Source: Candidatus Accumulibacter sp. ACC003
GTDB lineage: Bacteria; Pseudomonadota; Gammaproteobacteria; Burkholderiales; Rhodocyclaceae
Length of the DNA stretch: 64,000 nucleotides
Assembly: GCF_907163085.1 (NCBI RefSeq)
Contig: NZ_CAJQTX010000006.1
Coordinates: forward strand, 401,960 to 465,959
Direction: 5' to 3'
Below are positions 17,020-26,625 of the stretch, piece after piece. Below the pieces are notes generated by a model, which was not told the DNA's origin, ran no database searches, and saw only the letters and a list, made by a program, of their open reading frames with translations. The first letter of the stretch is position 1. Each line of letters opens with the position of its first letter. The position numbers and the translations under genes were made by a program.

Positions 17020-19383
17020 GTGGATAACTTAAAGCCGCTTTTCAGGATGGCAGCGCTTGCTGGGGTCGGTGTGGCTGTGCGCCTGCACATCAGACGCGGT
17101 GACGACGTCAACGCCGTTGACGAGCGGGGGCGTACGCCACTCATGCTGGCAGCCTCGCGGGGCCACCTAGCCATTTGCCAGTTACTTCTCGATGCCGGTG
17201 CTGATCCGAGGGCCGTCGATGCAGAGATGAGCGATGCGCTTACGATGGCCAGAAACGCTGGTTTTCAGAAGGTCATTTCACTTCTCCAAGGGCATATTGT
17301 TGCCATGCAGCCGTTGAGTGGCGACCCACAAAAAAACGTTGCCATCACGTCGCTTCCAACCTTGACCGTTAACACGGATTCCGAGGATTTCGATCTCTCT
17401 GAATGGGTCGAGGAGACGGACACTCCACCCTCACCGCCTGACCACGAATATCTATTACGTGCCGCCGCGGTCCAGCACCAGATCGCGAGACATATTCCTA
17501 AGGATGTGGACGAAGACTGGTCAGAAATTGATCTTGACCTACCAAGCGCTCAAGAAACGCGCAGGCGCAGGAACGATCTTGATGACGATGCTTGTGCCGC
17601 GGTCAGGAAGTTGTTTCTTCTAGGGTTGCAAGAGGGGGGTATATCCGCAGACTGGGTCGTTGACGCCACCCTAAAGGAGAATGACGAGCCCGATGATGAA
17701 CTTGTGAGGCACATATTTCTTGTATTGGGTGACCTTGGTGCTGTCGTTTCTGAAGGAGAGTGGGGGTGGTCTATCGACGATATCCCAATCCGCCCTGCAG
17801 AAGAACTGGAGGATATGTCGAACAAGGCCCTCTTGACACTAAACAATTTCCTTCGCAATGACAGTGACCCGGAGCGCTTATATGTGCGCGAGATGTATCA
17901 AATTGCTCGGCTCACACCTGAAGGCGAGGTCGAGACCGCCAAGCGAATCGAGGACGGACAAAAGCAAATAATTCAGGCCATCTCGGCGTGTCCGACGACA
18001 ATCGCCGAAGTCCTAAATTGCGCCGACAAGATAGCTCGTGAGGAAGTGCGCATCGAGGAATTGATAGATGGGCTGATCTGTCACGATGGCGAGAGCGCCT
18101 TGGAGGAAGCGGGGGAGGGCGACGAAGACGACAACAGCGACGTGGCTGAAGGCGCAGGGGCAGCGGTCGCCCTGCTCAAGCTCAAGATCGAAGGACTCGA
18201 GCGCCTTGAGCTGATTCGTACCCGCCACAGCAAGGCGCAGGTGCTGTTGGCCAAAAAGGGCTTTCAGGACAAGGCCTATCTCCGGCTACAGGAACAGATC
18301 TCAGACGAGATGATGTGCATTCGTTTCACCTCGAAGACCATCAAAGGCCTGTGCGATACAGTGCGCGCCATGGTTGACGAAGTGCGCACCTGTGAGCGGC
18401 GGATCCAGAGAATCTGCGTTGACACGGTGCGCATGCCGCGCACGCACTTCATCAAGGTTTTCCCTGGCAACGAACTCAACCTCGACTGGGTGGAAAACCA
18501 AATCGCCACGGCAGGCAAGACCTACGCTGCGAGCCTTACGCGCAATGCCCCGAACATCACCGAGGAGCAACGGAAGCTGCTTGCCCTGCAGGACCGTATC
18601 GGCATCCCGCTGAAGGAACTGAAAGACATCAACAAGCAGATGTCTACCGGCGAAGCCAAGGCACGCCGCGCTAAACGAGAAATGACCGAGGCCAATCTGC
18701 GCCTAGTGATCTCGATCGCCAAAAAGTACGCCAACCGTGGCCTGCAGTTCCTAGATCTCATCCAGGAAGGGAATATCGGCCTGATGAAGGCTGTCGACAA
18801 GTTTGAATACCGCCGCGGCTACAGATTCTCGACCTACGCTACTTGGTGGATTCGGCAGGCCATCACCCGTTCGATTGCTGATCAGGCGCGGACGATCCGC
18901 ATCCCGGTACACATGATCGAAACGATCAACAAGATGAACCATATCTCCCGGCAAATCCTCCAGGAGACCGGTCTCGAAGCGGATCCGGCGACGCTGGCCA
19001 AGAAGATGGAGATGCCGGAAGAGAAGATCCGCAAGATCCTGAAGATCAGCAAGGAGCCGATTTCGATGGAAACGCCGATCGGCGACGACGACTTGTGCCT
19101 TGGAGATGCCGTCGAGGATAAGTCCGGCGCAGGCCCTTTCTCGCTCGATATCTACCGCAGCCTCCAGTATGTCGTGCGGGATGTTCTGGGCAGCTTGCCG
19201 CCACGTGAAGCCAAGGTGCTACGGCTGCGCTTCGGCATCGAGATGTATACCGACCATACATTGGACGAAATTGGTAAGCAATTCGATGTTACTCGAGAGC
19301 GCATTCGCCAAATCGAGGCTAAGGGCCTGCGAAGACTTCGTCATCCGTCACGTGCCGAAAGGCTGCGTCACTTCCTGGACTGA
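17020..19383 (+). CDS. RpoD-like sigma-70 factor with N-terminal ankyrin domain
   Basis: Sigma-70 paralogue of 787 residues, first gene of the defence operon. Residues 1-92 form ankyrin repeats ([33 protein letters not shown]). An acidic linker follows, then residues about 193-262 that resemble sigma region 1.1. Region 1.2 starts near 279 ([20 protein letters not shown]), a full RpoD-type non-conserved region spans about 313-545, region 2 lies at about 557-650 ([40 protein letters not shown]) and region 4.2 at about 747-787 ([20 protein letters not shown]). Regions 2.4 and 4.2 look like those of housekeeping RpoD, so ordinary -10/-35 promoters are probably recognised. The GTG at 17020 with weak AAGG is the most upstream start; a TAA at 16987 closes the frame. 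The next gene starts 3 bases after the stop. Codon use and GC are less extreme than in the urease or nar regions, suggesting transfer. Confidence 0.9.
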   Translation: MDNLKPLFRMAALAGVGVAVRLHIRRGDDVNAVDERGRTPLMLAASRGHLAICQLLLDAGADPRAVDAEMSDALTMARNAGFQKVISLLQGHIVAMQPLSGDPQKNVAITSLPTLTVNTDSEDFDLSEWVEETDTPPSPPDHEYLLRAAAVQHQIARHIPKDVDEDWSEIDLDLPSAQETRRRRNDLDDDACAAVRKLFLLGLQEGGISADWVVDATLKENDEPDDELVRHIFLVLGDLGAVVSEGEWGWSIDDIPIRPAEELEDMSNKALLTLNNFLRNDSDPERLYVREMYQIARLTPEGEVETAKRIEDGQKQIIQAISACPTTIAEVLNCADKIAREEVRIEELIDGLICHDGESALEEAGEGDEDDNSDVAEGAGAAVALLKLKIEGLERLELIRTRHSKAQVLLAKKGFQDKAYLRLQEQISDEMMCIRFTSKTIKGLCDTVRAMVDEVRTCERRIQRICVDTVRMPRTHFIKVFPGNELNLDWVENQIATAGKTYAASLTRNAPNITEEQRKLLALQDRIGIPLKELKDINKQMSTGEAKARRAKREMTEANLRLVISIAKKYANRGLQFLDLIQEGNIGLMKAVDKFEYRRGYRFSTYATWWIRQAITRSIADQARTIRIPVHMIETINKMNHISRQILQETGLEADPATLAKKMEMPEEKIRKILKISKEPISMETPIGDDDLCLGDAVEDKSGAGPFSLDIYRSLQYVVRDVLGSLPPREAKVLRLRFGIEMYTDHTLDEIGKQFDVTRERIRQIEAKGLRRLRHPSRAERLRHFLD

Positions 19384-19386
19384 CTG

Positions 19387-20895
19387 ATGAAAACCCCATA
19401 TCGAACGCGACACGCGCCCCCCAAGGCTAGTTGCATGATCGAAGCCTTGCGCGGACTCGGCTACTCCACGGCAACTGCGCTAGCCGATGTTATCGATAAC
19501 AGTATTGCCGCGCGCGCGGACAGGGTAGATGTCCAGTTAAAGTGGAACGGGACGTCAAGCGTAATCACCGTGTTGGACAACGGTGAAGGCATGAACGCGC
19601 GCGATTTGGATCTCGCCATGCGTTTGGGTGAAAAAAACCCTTCCGACGAGCGGGCTGCCAATGATCTTGGTCGCTTTGGACTGGGGTTGAAGACAGCCTC
19701 GTTTTCTCAATGCCGTCGCCTGACGGTTGCCAGTCGGCAGGGGAGCGTTACCGACTGCCTGCAATGGGACCTTGATGTTTTGGCAGCCAGTGCTGACGGC
19801 GGGTGGCACCTGATTGAGGGCCCGGCAGACGGCTCTGAGGAGTTAATTTCACCACTGCTCTCACGCGATCAAGGAACCTTGGTACTTTGGGAAAAGCTCG
19901 ACCGGATCGTCACGGCCGGCTTCTGCGAACAGAATTTCCTTGATCTCATTGACGGTGTGGAACGGCACCTTGGGATGGTTTTTCACCGCTATCTTTCCGG
20001 ACCGGGAATGTGCTTGCGCCTACATATCAACGGGTGCCCTATCGTGGCTTGGGATCCCTTTTTAGCAGCACACGCGGCGACATGGTCGTCACCCGTCGAA
20101 CGTGTTTCTGGCGGATGTGGGGTTGTGGAAATGCAAGCTTACGTGCTTCCTCACAAGGATCGCCTAAATACCCGCGAGAGCGACTTGACAGCCGGTCTTG
20201 ACGGGTGGACTGCACAGCAGGGATTCTATGTTTATCGTAATCAACGTCTTTTGGTCGCGGGAAGCTGGCTCGGTCTGGGGCGTGCGCGTCCGTGGACTAA
20301 AGAGGAGGCGTATCGGCTTGCCCGAATTCGACTGGATATCCCGAATACATCGGATGCTGAATGGAAATTGGACATCCGCAAATCTAGGGCAAGGCCGCCA
20401 GTATATCTCCGGGAAAGACTCACGAGGCTTGCCGAAGACGCTCGCGAGCGAGCCCGTAGGGTTTTTGCACACAGAGGACAGGTTAATCGAGTGGCAAGCC
20501 ACCAACCACTCTTGCAGGCTTGGCGTGCCGAGCATTTCAGGGGAGGTATGCGATACCGAATCGATCCAGATCATCCAGCGATCAGTGCAGTACTTGACGA
20601 TGCGGGGACCATGGAAGGTGATATTCGGGCCATGCTTCGTGTAATCGAGGAAACGATTCCGGTGCAGCGAATCTGGCTCGATACAAGTGAAGCACGTGAA
20701 ACCCCACGTACCGGTTTTGCCGACGAGCCAGTCGAAGGAGTTGCCGTTGTCCTCCGTGTCCTGTTCAGGAACATGATCAAGCGCAAAGGCCTCTCGTCGA
20801 AGATGGCTCGCGAGCGACTGGCATGTACGGAGCCATTCAATAACTACCCCGGACTGGTGGCAGCCCTGCCAGATGATATCGACACACTGGAATGA
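19387..20895 (+). CDS. GHKL ATPase, MORC/MutL-like
   Basis: ATP-binding protein of 502 residues with the Bergerat fold. N-box region LADVIDNSIAA (N38), G1 box LDNGEGM (residues 63-69) and G2-like DLGRFGLGLKTAS (93-105) are clear. At the position where GHKL enzymes usually have the catalytic Glu there is Asp34 (D-V-I-D-N), which I understand occurs in this bacterial group. The rest resembles the S5-like and C-terminal parts of prokaryotic MORC-like proteins in restriction-type clusters. It probably clamps on DNA or switches conformation with ATP to license the nuclease components. It sits 3 bases after the sigma gene and 6 before the Z1 gene. Confidence 0.9.
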   Translation: MKTPYRTRHAPPKASCMIEALRGLGYSTATALADVIDNSIAARADRVDVQLKWNGTSSVITVLDNGEGMNARDLDLAMRLGEKNPSDERAANDLGRFGLGLKTASFSQCRRLTVASRQGSVTDCLQWDLDVLAASADGGWHLIEGPADGSEELISPLLSRDQGTLVLWEKLDRIVTAGFCEQNFLDLIDGVERHLGMVFHRYLSGPGMCLRLHINGCPIVAWDPFLAAHAATWSSPVERVSGGCGVVEMQAYVLPHKDRLNTRESDLTAGLDGWTAQQGFYVYRNQRLLVAGSWLGLGRARPWTKEEAYRLARIRLDIPNTSDAEWKLDIRKSRARPPVYLRERLTRLAEDARERARRVFAHRGQVNRVASHQPLLQAWRAEHFRGGMRYRIDPDHPAISAVLDDAGTMEGDIRAMLRVIEETIPVQRIWLDTSEARETPRTGFADEPVEGVAVVLRVLFRNMIKRKGLSSKMARERLACTEPFNNYPGLVAALPDDIDTLE

Positions 20896-20901
20896 CCTGA
20901 G

Positions 20902-23742
20902 ATGGCAGCAACTGCAGAGGAAAACCGCCGGAGAGTTGTCAAGTTCGTTCAAGAACTTCTGCTTGCAGAGGACGACAGATCCGCAGTGACACCGACTCTC
21001 ATCGCCGAGAAAATTGACTTGGTAGTAGTAATGCAACCGAAGTGGGGAGAGGGCCTCGACCGTGGGCTGGTGATCGAAGAACTGATCAGGCGCTTTAGCA
21101 TCTGGATCGGTCAAGACGCCACCTTGAAAAACAACGAGGGCCACCAACCGTGGCTAAACGCAACGAGAAAGCGCGAATGGCGCTACTGGCAGCGCTATCG
21201 AGAATTTCTTGAGCGGGAGATCTCTTGGAAAGCGGTCGAGGGCCTAGATGCGGCAACCGATGCTATCCTCGGAATGCTTGAGGATCCTGCCCGCAACGGT
21301 TCTTGGGACAGACGAGGATTGGTGGTGGGGCACGTGCAATCAGGCAAGACTGGTAACTACACGGGGCTGATCTGCAAAGCTGCAGACGCGGGCTACAAGA
21401 TCATCGTCGTGCTTGCTGGGCTTCACAACAACCTGCGTTCGCAGACTCAGATGAGACTCGATGAGGGATTTCTCGGATACGAGACTAAGCCAGTTGCAGA
21501 GGACATCAGAGTCATCGGTGTCGGGGAGATCGACGGTGACCCGGCCATCAGGCCGAACTTCGTGACAAATCGTTCAGAGAGCGGTGATTTCAGCACTGCC
21601 GCGGCAATGAACCTCGGTATCACGCCGGAGCAGAGGCCATTGCTGTTTGTTGTCAAGAAGAACAAGACGGTCTTGGAGCACCTCTACCGCTGGATACGCA
21701 ATCACGTAGCTAACCTACAGGATCCGAAGACGGGACGAAAAATCGTCACACATCTCCCCTTACTACTTATCGATGACGAGGCAGACCATGCTTCGGTCGA
21801 CACCGGCGAGCAAATCTTCGACTCCGATGGCAAGCCTGATGACGAGCATCAACCCACAGCGATAAACAGCTGTGTTCGTAAAATCTTGCACTCGTTTGCA
21901 AGGGTTGGTTATGTAGGCTATACGGCCACACCGTTTGCCAATATATTTATTCACGAACGGGGCGAAACAATCGAAGAAGGTCCAGACCTTTTCCCAGCCG
22001 CCTTTATTGTCAACCTCGCTGCTCCATCGAACTACGTGGGTCCCGCCAAGGTGTTTGGACTTGCCTCCTCGGAGGGGCGGATCGGTGGGTTGCCACTCCT
22101 GCGCGACATTGTGGATCATGTGTCGCCCGAGGGTGGAGGGTGGATGCCGCAGAAACACAGAAACGGCCACCACCCCCTCCATCAAGGGCATGACACCCTT
22201 CCCCCGTCTCTTGCGGAGGCAGTCGACTCGTTCCTTCTTGCGTGCGCCGCACGTCGTGTCCGTGGGCAAGGTGACGCCCACTCCTCGATGCTTGTGCATG
22301 TGACTCGGTTTAATTCGGTGCAAAGCGCAGTCTATCGGCAAGTCGCGGAACATGTGCGCTACCTAAGCCAGAGACTCCGCAGAAAGATCGACGACGGCCC
22401 CATTCTCTTGCGTCTCAAGGGGTTGTGGGACGACGATTTCTGCCATACGGCGCAGGCTGTCCCCGACTCACCCGGTTTGCCGAACTGGGATGAAGTGGAA
22501 GCAGAGCTGGCTGATGCCGCCGCTGATATCTCGGTGCGAATGATCAATGGTATGGCCAAAGATGCGCTCGATTATGTTGAAAATTCTGGGAAGGGCCTCA
22601 AGGTGATTGCCATCGGCGGCGACAAGCTCGCTCGTGGTTTGACGCTTGAGGGGCTATGCGTGAGCTATTTCCTGCGTGCGTCAAAGATGTACGACACGCT
22701 GATGCAGATGGGCCGATGGTTTGGGTATCGCCCAGGCTACTTGGATCTTTGCCGTCTCTACACAACTCCAGAACTCTCCAACTGGTTCTGTCACATCGCC
22801 GACGCGGCTGAGGAACTGAGGGAAGAGTTCGACCTCATGGCCGCAAGCGGCGCAACACCCAGAGAATATGGCCTCAAGGTGCAGTCGCATTCCGTTCTGA
22901 TGGTGACGTCGCGTCTCAAGATGCGTACCGCGAAAAACCTCATGCTCTCATTCAGTGGGCAGCTTCTAGAAACAGTATCCCTCCGCAGGAGTCGCCACGA
23001 CATCTCAAATAACCTTGAGGCAGCGCAAAGACTACTCAGGGCCCTTGGCAAACCAGACGAGATGGATCCAATAAGGATGATGGACGGAAAAGTCGACAAG
23101 TGGACGGGGTTCCTCTGGTCGGATGCAAGCGCATCGGCGATCTCGGACTTCTTCGCCGGCTACTCAACGCACCCGGCCGCTCTGAAGGTAAATAGCGCGA
23201 TGCTGGCGGAATTTATCGAATCAATGGCACGTATGGGCGAGCTAACCCGCTGGACTGTAGCGCTCGCGCGCAGTGGTTTGGGAGATGAGATCGAGCTGGT
23301 TCCCGGCGTGTGTCTCAGCATGAGCAAGCGCAGGGGCGAGAAGAAGTTCGACGATCGCTACGCGATAGGCCGGCTGCTGGACCCACGTGACGAAGCGGTA
23401 GACCTTGACGAAGCCCAGTGGAACGCGGCCCTTGCGGCGACACGGGCAGCACGAAAGACCGATCCGGCGAGGTCCTCGGACACGATGACCCCTGAGATTC
23501 CTAACGGTCCAGCAATTCGGAAGATTCGTGGCTTTGGGGCCAGTGGTATACCAGCGCGGCCGGACCGGGGCTTGCTTATCCTCTATGCGCTGGACCCGGC
23601 CAAAGCAGAGATTGATTTCCCGGAGGACACGCCACCCGTGATCGCTTTTGGCGTGAGTTTCCCAGGCAGCAATTCGGGGCTCAAGGTCGAATACAAGGTC
23701 AACAACGTGCTGTGGGAGCAGGAATATGGTCCTGCAGACTGA
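20902..23742 (+). CDS. Z1-domain helicase-like ATPase
   Basis: Large protein of 946 residues of the Z1 family (superfamily 2-like). Walker A is GHVQSGKTGNY near residue 147, then VVLAGLHNNLRSQTQ; Walker B is LLLIDDEADHAS near 288; VGYTATPFANIF near 337 corresponds to helicase motif III; GGDKLARGLTLEGL near 572 and LMQMGRWFGYRPGY near 602 to motifs V and VI. Expected to translocate on or remodel DNA as the motor of the system. It overlaps the next gene by 17 bases. Confidence 0.92.
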   Translation: MAATAEENRRRVVKFVQELLLAEDDRSAVTPTLIAEKIDLVVVMQPKWGEGLDRGLVIEELIRRFSIWIGQDATLKNNEGHQPWLNATRKREWRYWQRYREFLEREISWKAVEGLDAATDAILGMLEDPARNGSWDRRGLVVGHVQSGKTGNYTGLICKAADAGYKIIVVLAGLHNNLRSQTQMRLDEGFLGYETKPVAEDIRVIGVGEIDGDPAIRPNFVTNRSESGDFSTAAAMNLGITPEQRPLLFVVKKNKTVLEHLYRWIRNHVANLQDPKTGRKIVTHLPLLLIDDEADHASVDTGEQIFDSDGKPDDEHQPTAINSCVRKILHSFARVGYVGYTATPFANIFIHERGETIEEGPDLFPAAFIVNLAAPSNYVGPAKVFGLASSEGRIGGLPLLRDIVDHVSPEGGGWMPQKHRNGHHPLHQGHDTLPPSLAEAVDSFLLACAARRVRGQGDAHSSMLVHVTRFNSVQSAVYRQVAEHVRYLSQRLRRKIDDGPILLRLKGLWDDDFCHTAQAVPDSPGLPNWDEVEAELADAAADISVRMINGMAKDALDYVENSGKGLKVIAIGGDKLARGLTLEGLCVSYFLRASKMYDTLMQMGRWFGYRPGYLDLCRLYTTPELSNWFCHIADAAEELREEFDLMAASGATPREYGLKVQSHSVLMVTSRLKMRTAKNLMLSFSGQLLETVSLRRSRHDISNNLEAAQRLLRALGKPDEMDPIRMMDGKVDKWTGFLWSDASASAISDFFAGYSTHPAALKVNSAMLAEFIESMARMGELTRWTVALARSGLGDEIELVPGVCLSMSKRRGEKKFDDRYAIGRLLDPRDEAVDLDEAQWNAALAATRAARKTDPARSSDTMTPEIPNGPAIRKIRGFGASGIPARPDRGLLILYALDPAKAEIDFPEDTPPVIAFGVSFPGSNSGLKVEYKVNNVLWEQEYGPAD

Positions 23743-24745
23743 ACGGGACGAACTTCTTGCCGCCTGGAGTGCCCTCTCCGGCGATGCCGGGAGCAATGGA
23801 TGGCGCACCATCAGAGTTGCCTGCGGAGCGCCCTGCCCACTCTTCGCTGGACGTCGATTTCCGGGAAACGAGGAGGCGCTTCTGGTGGGGTTTGAGTCGG
23901 CGCGTGTTCCGCGCTCCGAGGAGCTTCCGCAGGGGAAGGGTTTCCTCGTCACACGAACAGATTTCGGCGGCTGCATCCCGGGTCTCACTTGGATCGCACT
24001 GATACGGCAAAGTCAGGGCCGACTGGATTTTTTTGCTTCGATGGCAGTCGACGTCGTTGCGATCTTGGCGGCAATGAAAGACCAGAATCGCGAGACGGTG
24101 GTCGATGCGTTCGTAGCCAGAATACGAGCGTGGCAGGAATTCATGCTCAGGGGTGATGACGGCCTGCTTCGCGCGGAGGCGGAATTGGGACTGTTTGGCG
24201 AGATAGAAATGCTGCTGGCGATATCTAGTGCTGGGCTCTGGCCGTCGTCGGCCGTCGATGCATGGCAAGGACCATTAGGCGGTATCCGGGATTTTTCTCT
24301 TGGTGCCGGTGCTATCGAGGTCAAGAGCACTTTGTCGCACGCTGGTTTTCCTGCGAAGGTAGGTTCCTTGGATCAACTTGACGATTCCGTGGTGCAACCG
24401 ATCTTTCTTGCGGGTGTCAGGCTCACCCTGTCCTCTGCTGGGCGGACTCTTCCCGAACTGGTCATGCGTCTACGCGCCACTCTTGGCGCCGACGGCGCGG
24501 TTTTGGCAGCGATTGACAGCAGACTAATTCATGCTGGGTTCGTTCACCAGGTGGCCTCAAGCTATACACGACGTTTCTCCGTCGTCGGAATCAAGTTGTT
24601 ATTGGTGGCCGGTAGTTTCCCGAGACTTACACAAGGCAACGTTCCGCCGGAAATCAGGGCGGCGCGCTACGACCTTGATCTCGATCTCGTCCACGGATGG
24701 GACACGACTATCGAGGGCGCACTCGAACGGCTTGGAGTGATTTAA
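23726..24745 (+). CDS. PD-(D/E)XK motif nuclease-like protein
   Basis: Protein of 339 residues, matching the family annotated as 'PD-(D/E)XK motif protein' found next to Z1 proteins. The candidate catalytic segment is RDF...GAGAIEVKS near residues 189-200, giving D then E-x-K with the usual spacing, with an upstream acidic residue in ELGLFGEIEM. The ATG at 23726 lies inside the Z1 gene and has GGAGCAGGA just upstream. It is probably the DNA-cleaving subunit; that is inferred from motif and context. One base separates it from the AIPR gene. Confidence 0.82.
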   Translation: MVLQTERDELLAAWSALSGDAGSNGWRTIRVACGAPCPLFAGRRFPGNEEALLVGFESARVPRSEELPQGKGFLVTRTDFGGCIPGLTWIALIRQSQGRLDFFASMAVDVVAILAAMKDQNRETVVDAFVARIRAWQEFMLRGDDGLLRAEAELGLFGEIEMLLAISSAGLWPSSAVDAWQGPLGGIRDFSLGAGAIEVKSTLSHAGFPAKVGSLDQLDDSVVQPIFLAGVRLTLSSAGRTLPELVMRLRATLGADGAVLAAIDSRLIHAGFVHQVASSYTRRFSVVGIKLLLVAGSFPRLTQGNVPPEIRAARYDLDLDLVHGWDTTIEGALERLGVI

Positions 24746-24746
24746 A

Positions 24747-26549
24747 ATGGAACTAGAAGAATTTCTTCGCCAGACGCAAGCCGAAGTGCTGGCCGAGATA
24801 GGAGAGAGGCTTGGCGCGGCAGGCGAGGCTTATCCCTATCCGGAGTCGGTTTTCGCCGAGATTGTAATGCAGCATATGTTCGAGATAGGGATGACGTTTG
24901 AACCAGTAGTGTGTCACTACGCTGCTAGGGTAGACAATGCCAATTTGCGGTTGAGTGGATTTGCTATATCCGATGATGCCGAACAGCTTGATCTTTTTGT
25001 TAGTCTTTATGACCAAGTTGGCAGTCTGACGCCGGTGGCAGACACAGACACCAAGAGAGCCGCACAACAATGTCTGCATTTTCTAGCTAAATGCGCTGAT
25101 GGCAGGCTGGCCAATACAATGGACGAATCCAACGATGCATACCTTCTCGCCGTAACCGTCCATGGTTGTTACGCTAAGCTGGACCAGATAAGGATCTACG
25201 TTTTAACCGATAGACAGGCTAGGGCCAAGAATTTCAAAGCACGGGAGATAGCTGGAAAAACAGTGAAGCTCGAGGTCATGGACATCGAGCGTCTTCACAG
25301 ACACTGGTCAGCGGGAAAGCCACGCGACGAACTGGTTGTGAATTTCGAGGAAATGGAATACGGGCCTCTGCCTTGCGTGTATGTTCCTGGCGAGATGGCT
25401 GACTACGACTATGCCTTGACCGCTATTCCAGCAGAAGCGCTGCGCTTGGTCTATGAGAAATATGGCGCACGACTACTCGAAGCCAATGTTCGGTCGTTTC
25501 TCAGCGCCGCCGGCAAGGTTAACAGGGGGATCCGTGACACCCTGCGGGATAACCCAGAGCGCTTCATGGCGTACAACAACGGCATCGTTGTTGTAGCCGA
25601 TGAAATTGTTCTTGGCAAAACCGCTGATGGCGGCCCCGGCATTCTCTGGCTAAAAGGTATGCAAATCGTCAACGGCGGCCAGACAACCGCTTCTATATAT
25701 TTTTCCAAGAAACGAACTCCGGAGATAGATTTACGATACGTGAGGGTGCCGGCCAAAATTATAGTCCTGCGGGCATGCAATACCGAGAGCGAGGAAACAC
25801 TTGTCTGCGATATTTCTCGGTACGCAAATACGCAAAACTCGGTGCGGCAGTCCGACCTGTCAGCAAACAAGCCCTTCCACGTCGAGGTCGACAAACTCGC
25901 ATCAACGACGTACTGCCCCGATGGCGTTGGGCGCTGGTTCTACGAACGTGCTACAGGTAGCTACAACACCATGCTTGCCCGTGAGGGGACGACGCCGGCA
26001 CGTCTAAGGCGTCTCAAGGAAGTGGTGATACCCCCGTCAAGGAAGATCATCAAGACGGATCTGGCGAAGTACATCAGCGCATGGGATCAGAAACCCGATC
26101 GAGTCAGTCTTGGCGCACAGAAGAACTTCGAGCGCTTCATGGAGGAGTACAGGGAGCAGGAAGGACAAGCGCCGGCTCCACTGCCCGACGTTGCCGCCTA
26201 CAAGACTATGATCGCCAAGGCTATTCTTTTCAAGAAGACCCACGCCTTGGTGCGGCCCATGTTTCCGGCTTTTCAGGGAAACGTTGTTGTATATCTGATT
26301 TCTCTCTTTGCGGAGCGCCTTGGCAACAGGATGGATTTTGACAAAATATGGATTCTTCAAGACATCTCCCCCAGTCTTCGACGGCATCTCAGGACTTGGG
26401 CGACAGAAGTTCATAGCGTGTTGCAGAACTCCGCGGACGGGCGAATGATTTCAGAGTGGGCCAAGAAGCCGGAGTGTTGGGTGGCTGTGCGATCCGCTTT
26501 ATATTCAGGCGTACCCGACGACATCCCAGAGTTGGTTCGGTATCGATGA
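24747..26549 (+). CDS. AIPR-family (abortive phage resistance) protein
   Basis: 600 residues, AIPR family, originally named from lactococcal abortive infection proteins. Diagnostic segments are NVRSFLSAAGKVNRGIRDTL near residue 247, RFMAYNNGIVVVADE, and GMQIVNGGQTTASIYF near 304, followed by ISRYANTQNSVRQSDL. The biochemical role in these clusters is not firmly known to me; DNA binding or nuclease-related activity is predicted. One base separates it from the previous gene, while 76 non-coding bases follow before the methyltransferase. Confidence 0.92.
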   Translation: MELEEFLRQTQAEVLAEIGERLGAAGEAYPYPESVFAEIVMQHMFEIGMTFEPVVCHYAARVDNANLRLSGFAISDDAEQLDLFVSLYDQVGSLTPVADTDTKRAAQQCLHFLAKCADGRLANTMDESNDAYLLAVTVHGCYAKLDQIRIYVLTDRQARAKNFKAREIAGKTVKLEVMDIERLHRHWSAGKPRDELVVNFEEMEYGPLPCVYVPGEMADYDYALTAIPAEALRLVYEKYGARLLEANVRSFLSAAGKVNRGIRDTLRDNPERFMAYNNGIVVVADEIVLGKTADGGPGILWLKGMQIVNGGQTTASIYFSKKRTPEIDLRYVRVPAKIIVLRACNTESEETLVCDISRYANTQNSVRQSDLSANKPFHVEVDKLASTTYCPDGVGRWFYERATGSYNTMLAREGTTPARLRRLKEVVIPPSRKIIKTDLAKYISAWDQKPDRVSLGAQKNFERFMEEYREQEGQAPAPLPDVAAYKTMIAKAILFKKTHALVRPMFPAFQGNVVVYLISLFAERLGNRMDFDKIWILQDISPSLRRHLRTWATEVHSVLQNSADGRMISEWAKKPECWVAVRSALYSGVPDDIPELVRYR

Positions 26550-26625
26550 TCGATGCGCAAGAGGAGATTAGATCGGTGCGCGTAGGCAATCACCGCCTTG
26601 AGTGCGGTGGCAGTATTCTTTCATC

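Noticed and set aside
20164-21147. 327-residue minus-strand frame opposite the GHKL and Z1 genes
   Set aside because: Antisense to two proteins with clear catalytic motifs; no domain seen.
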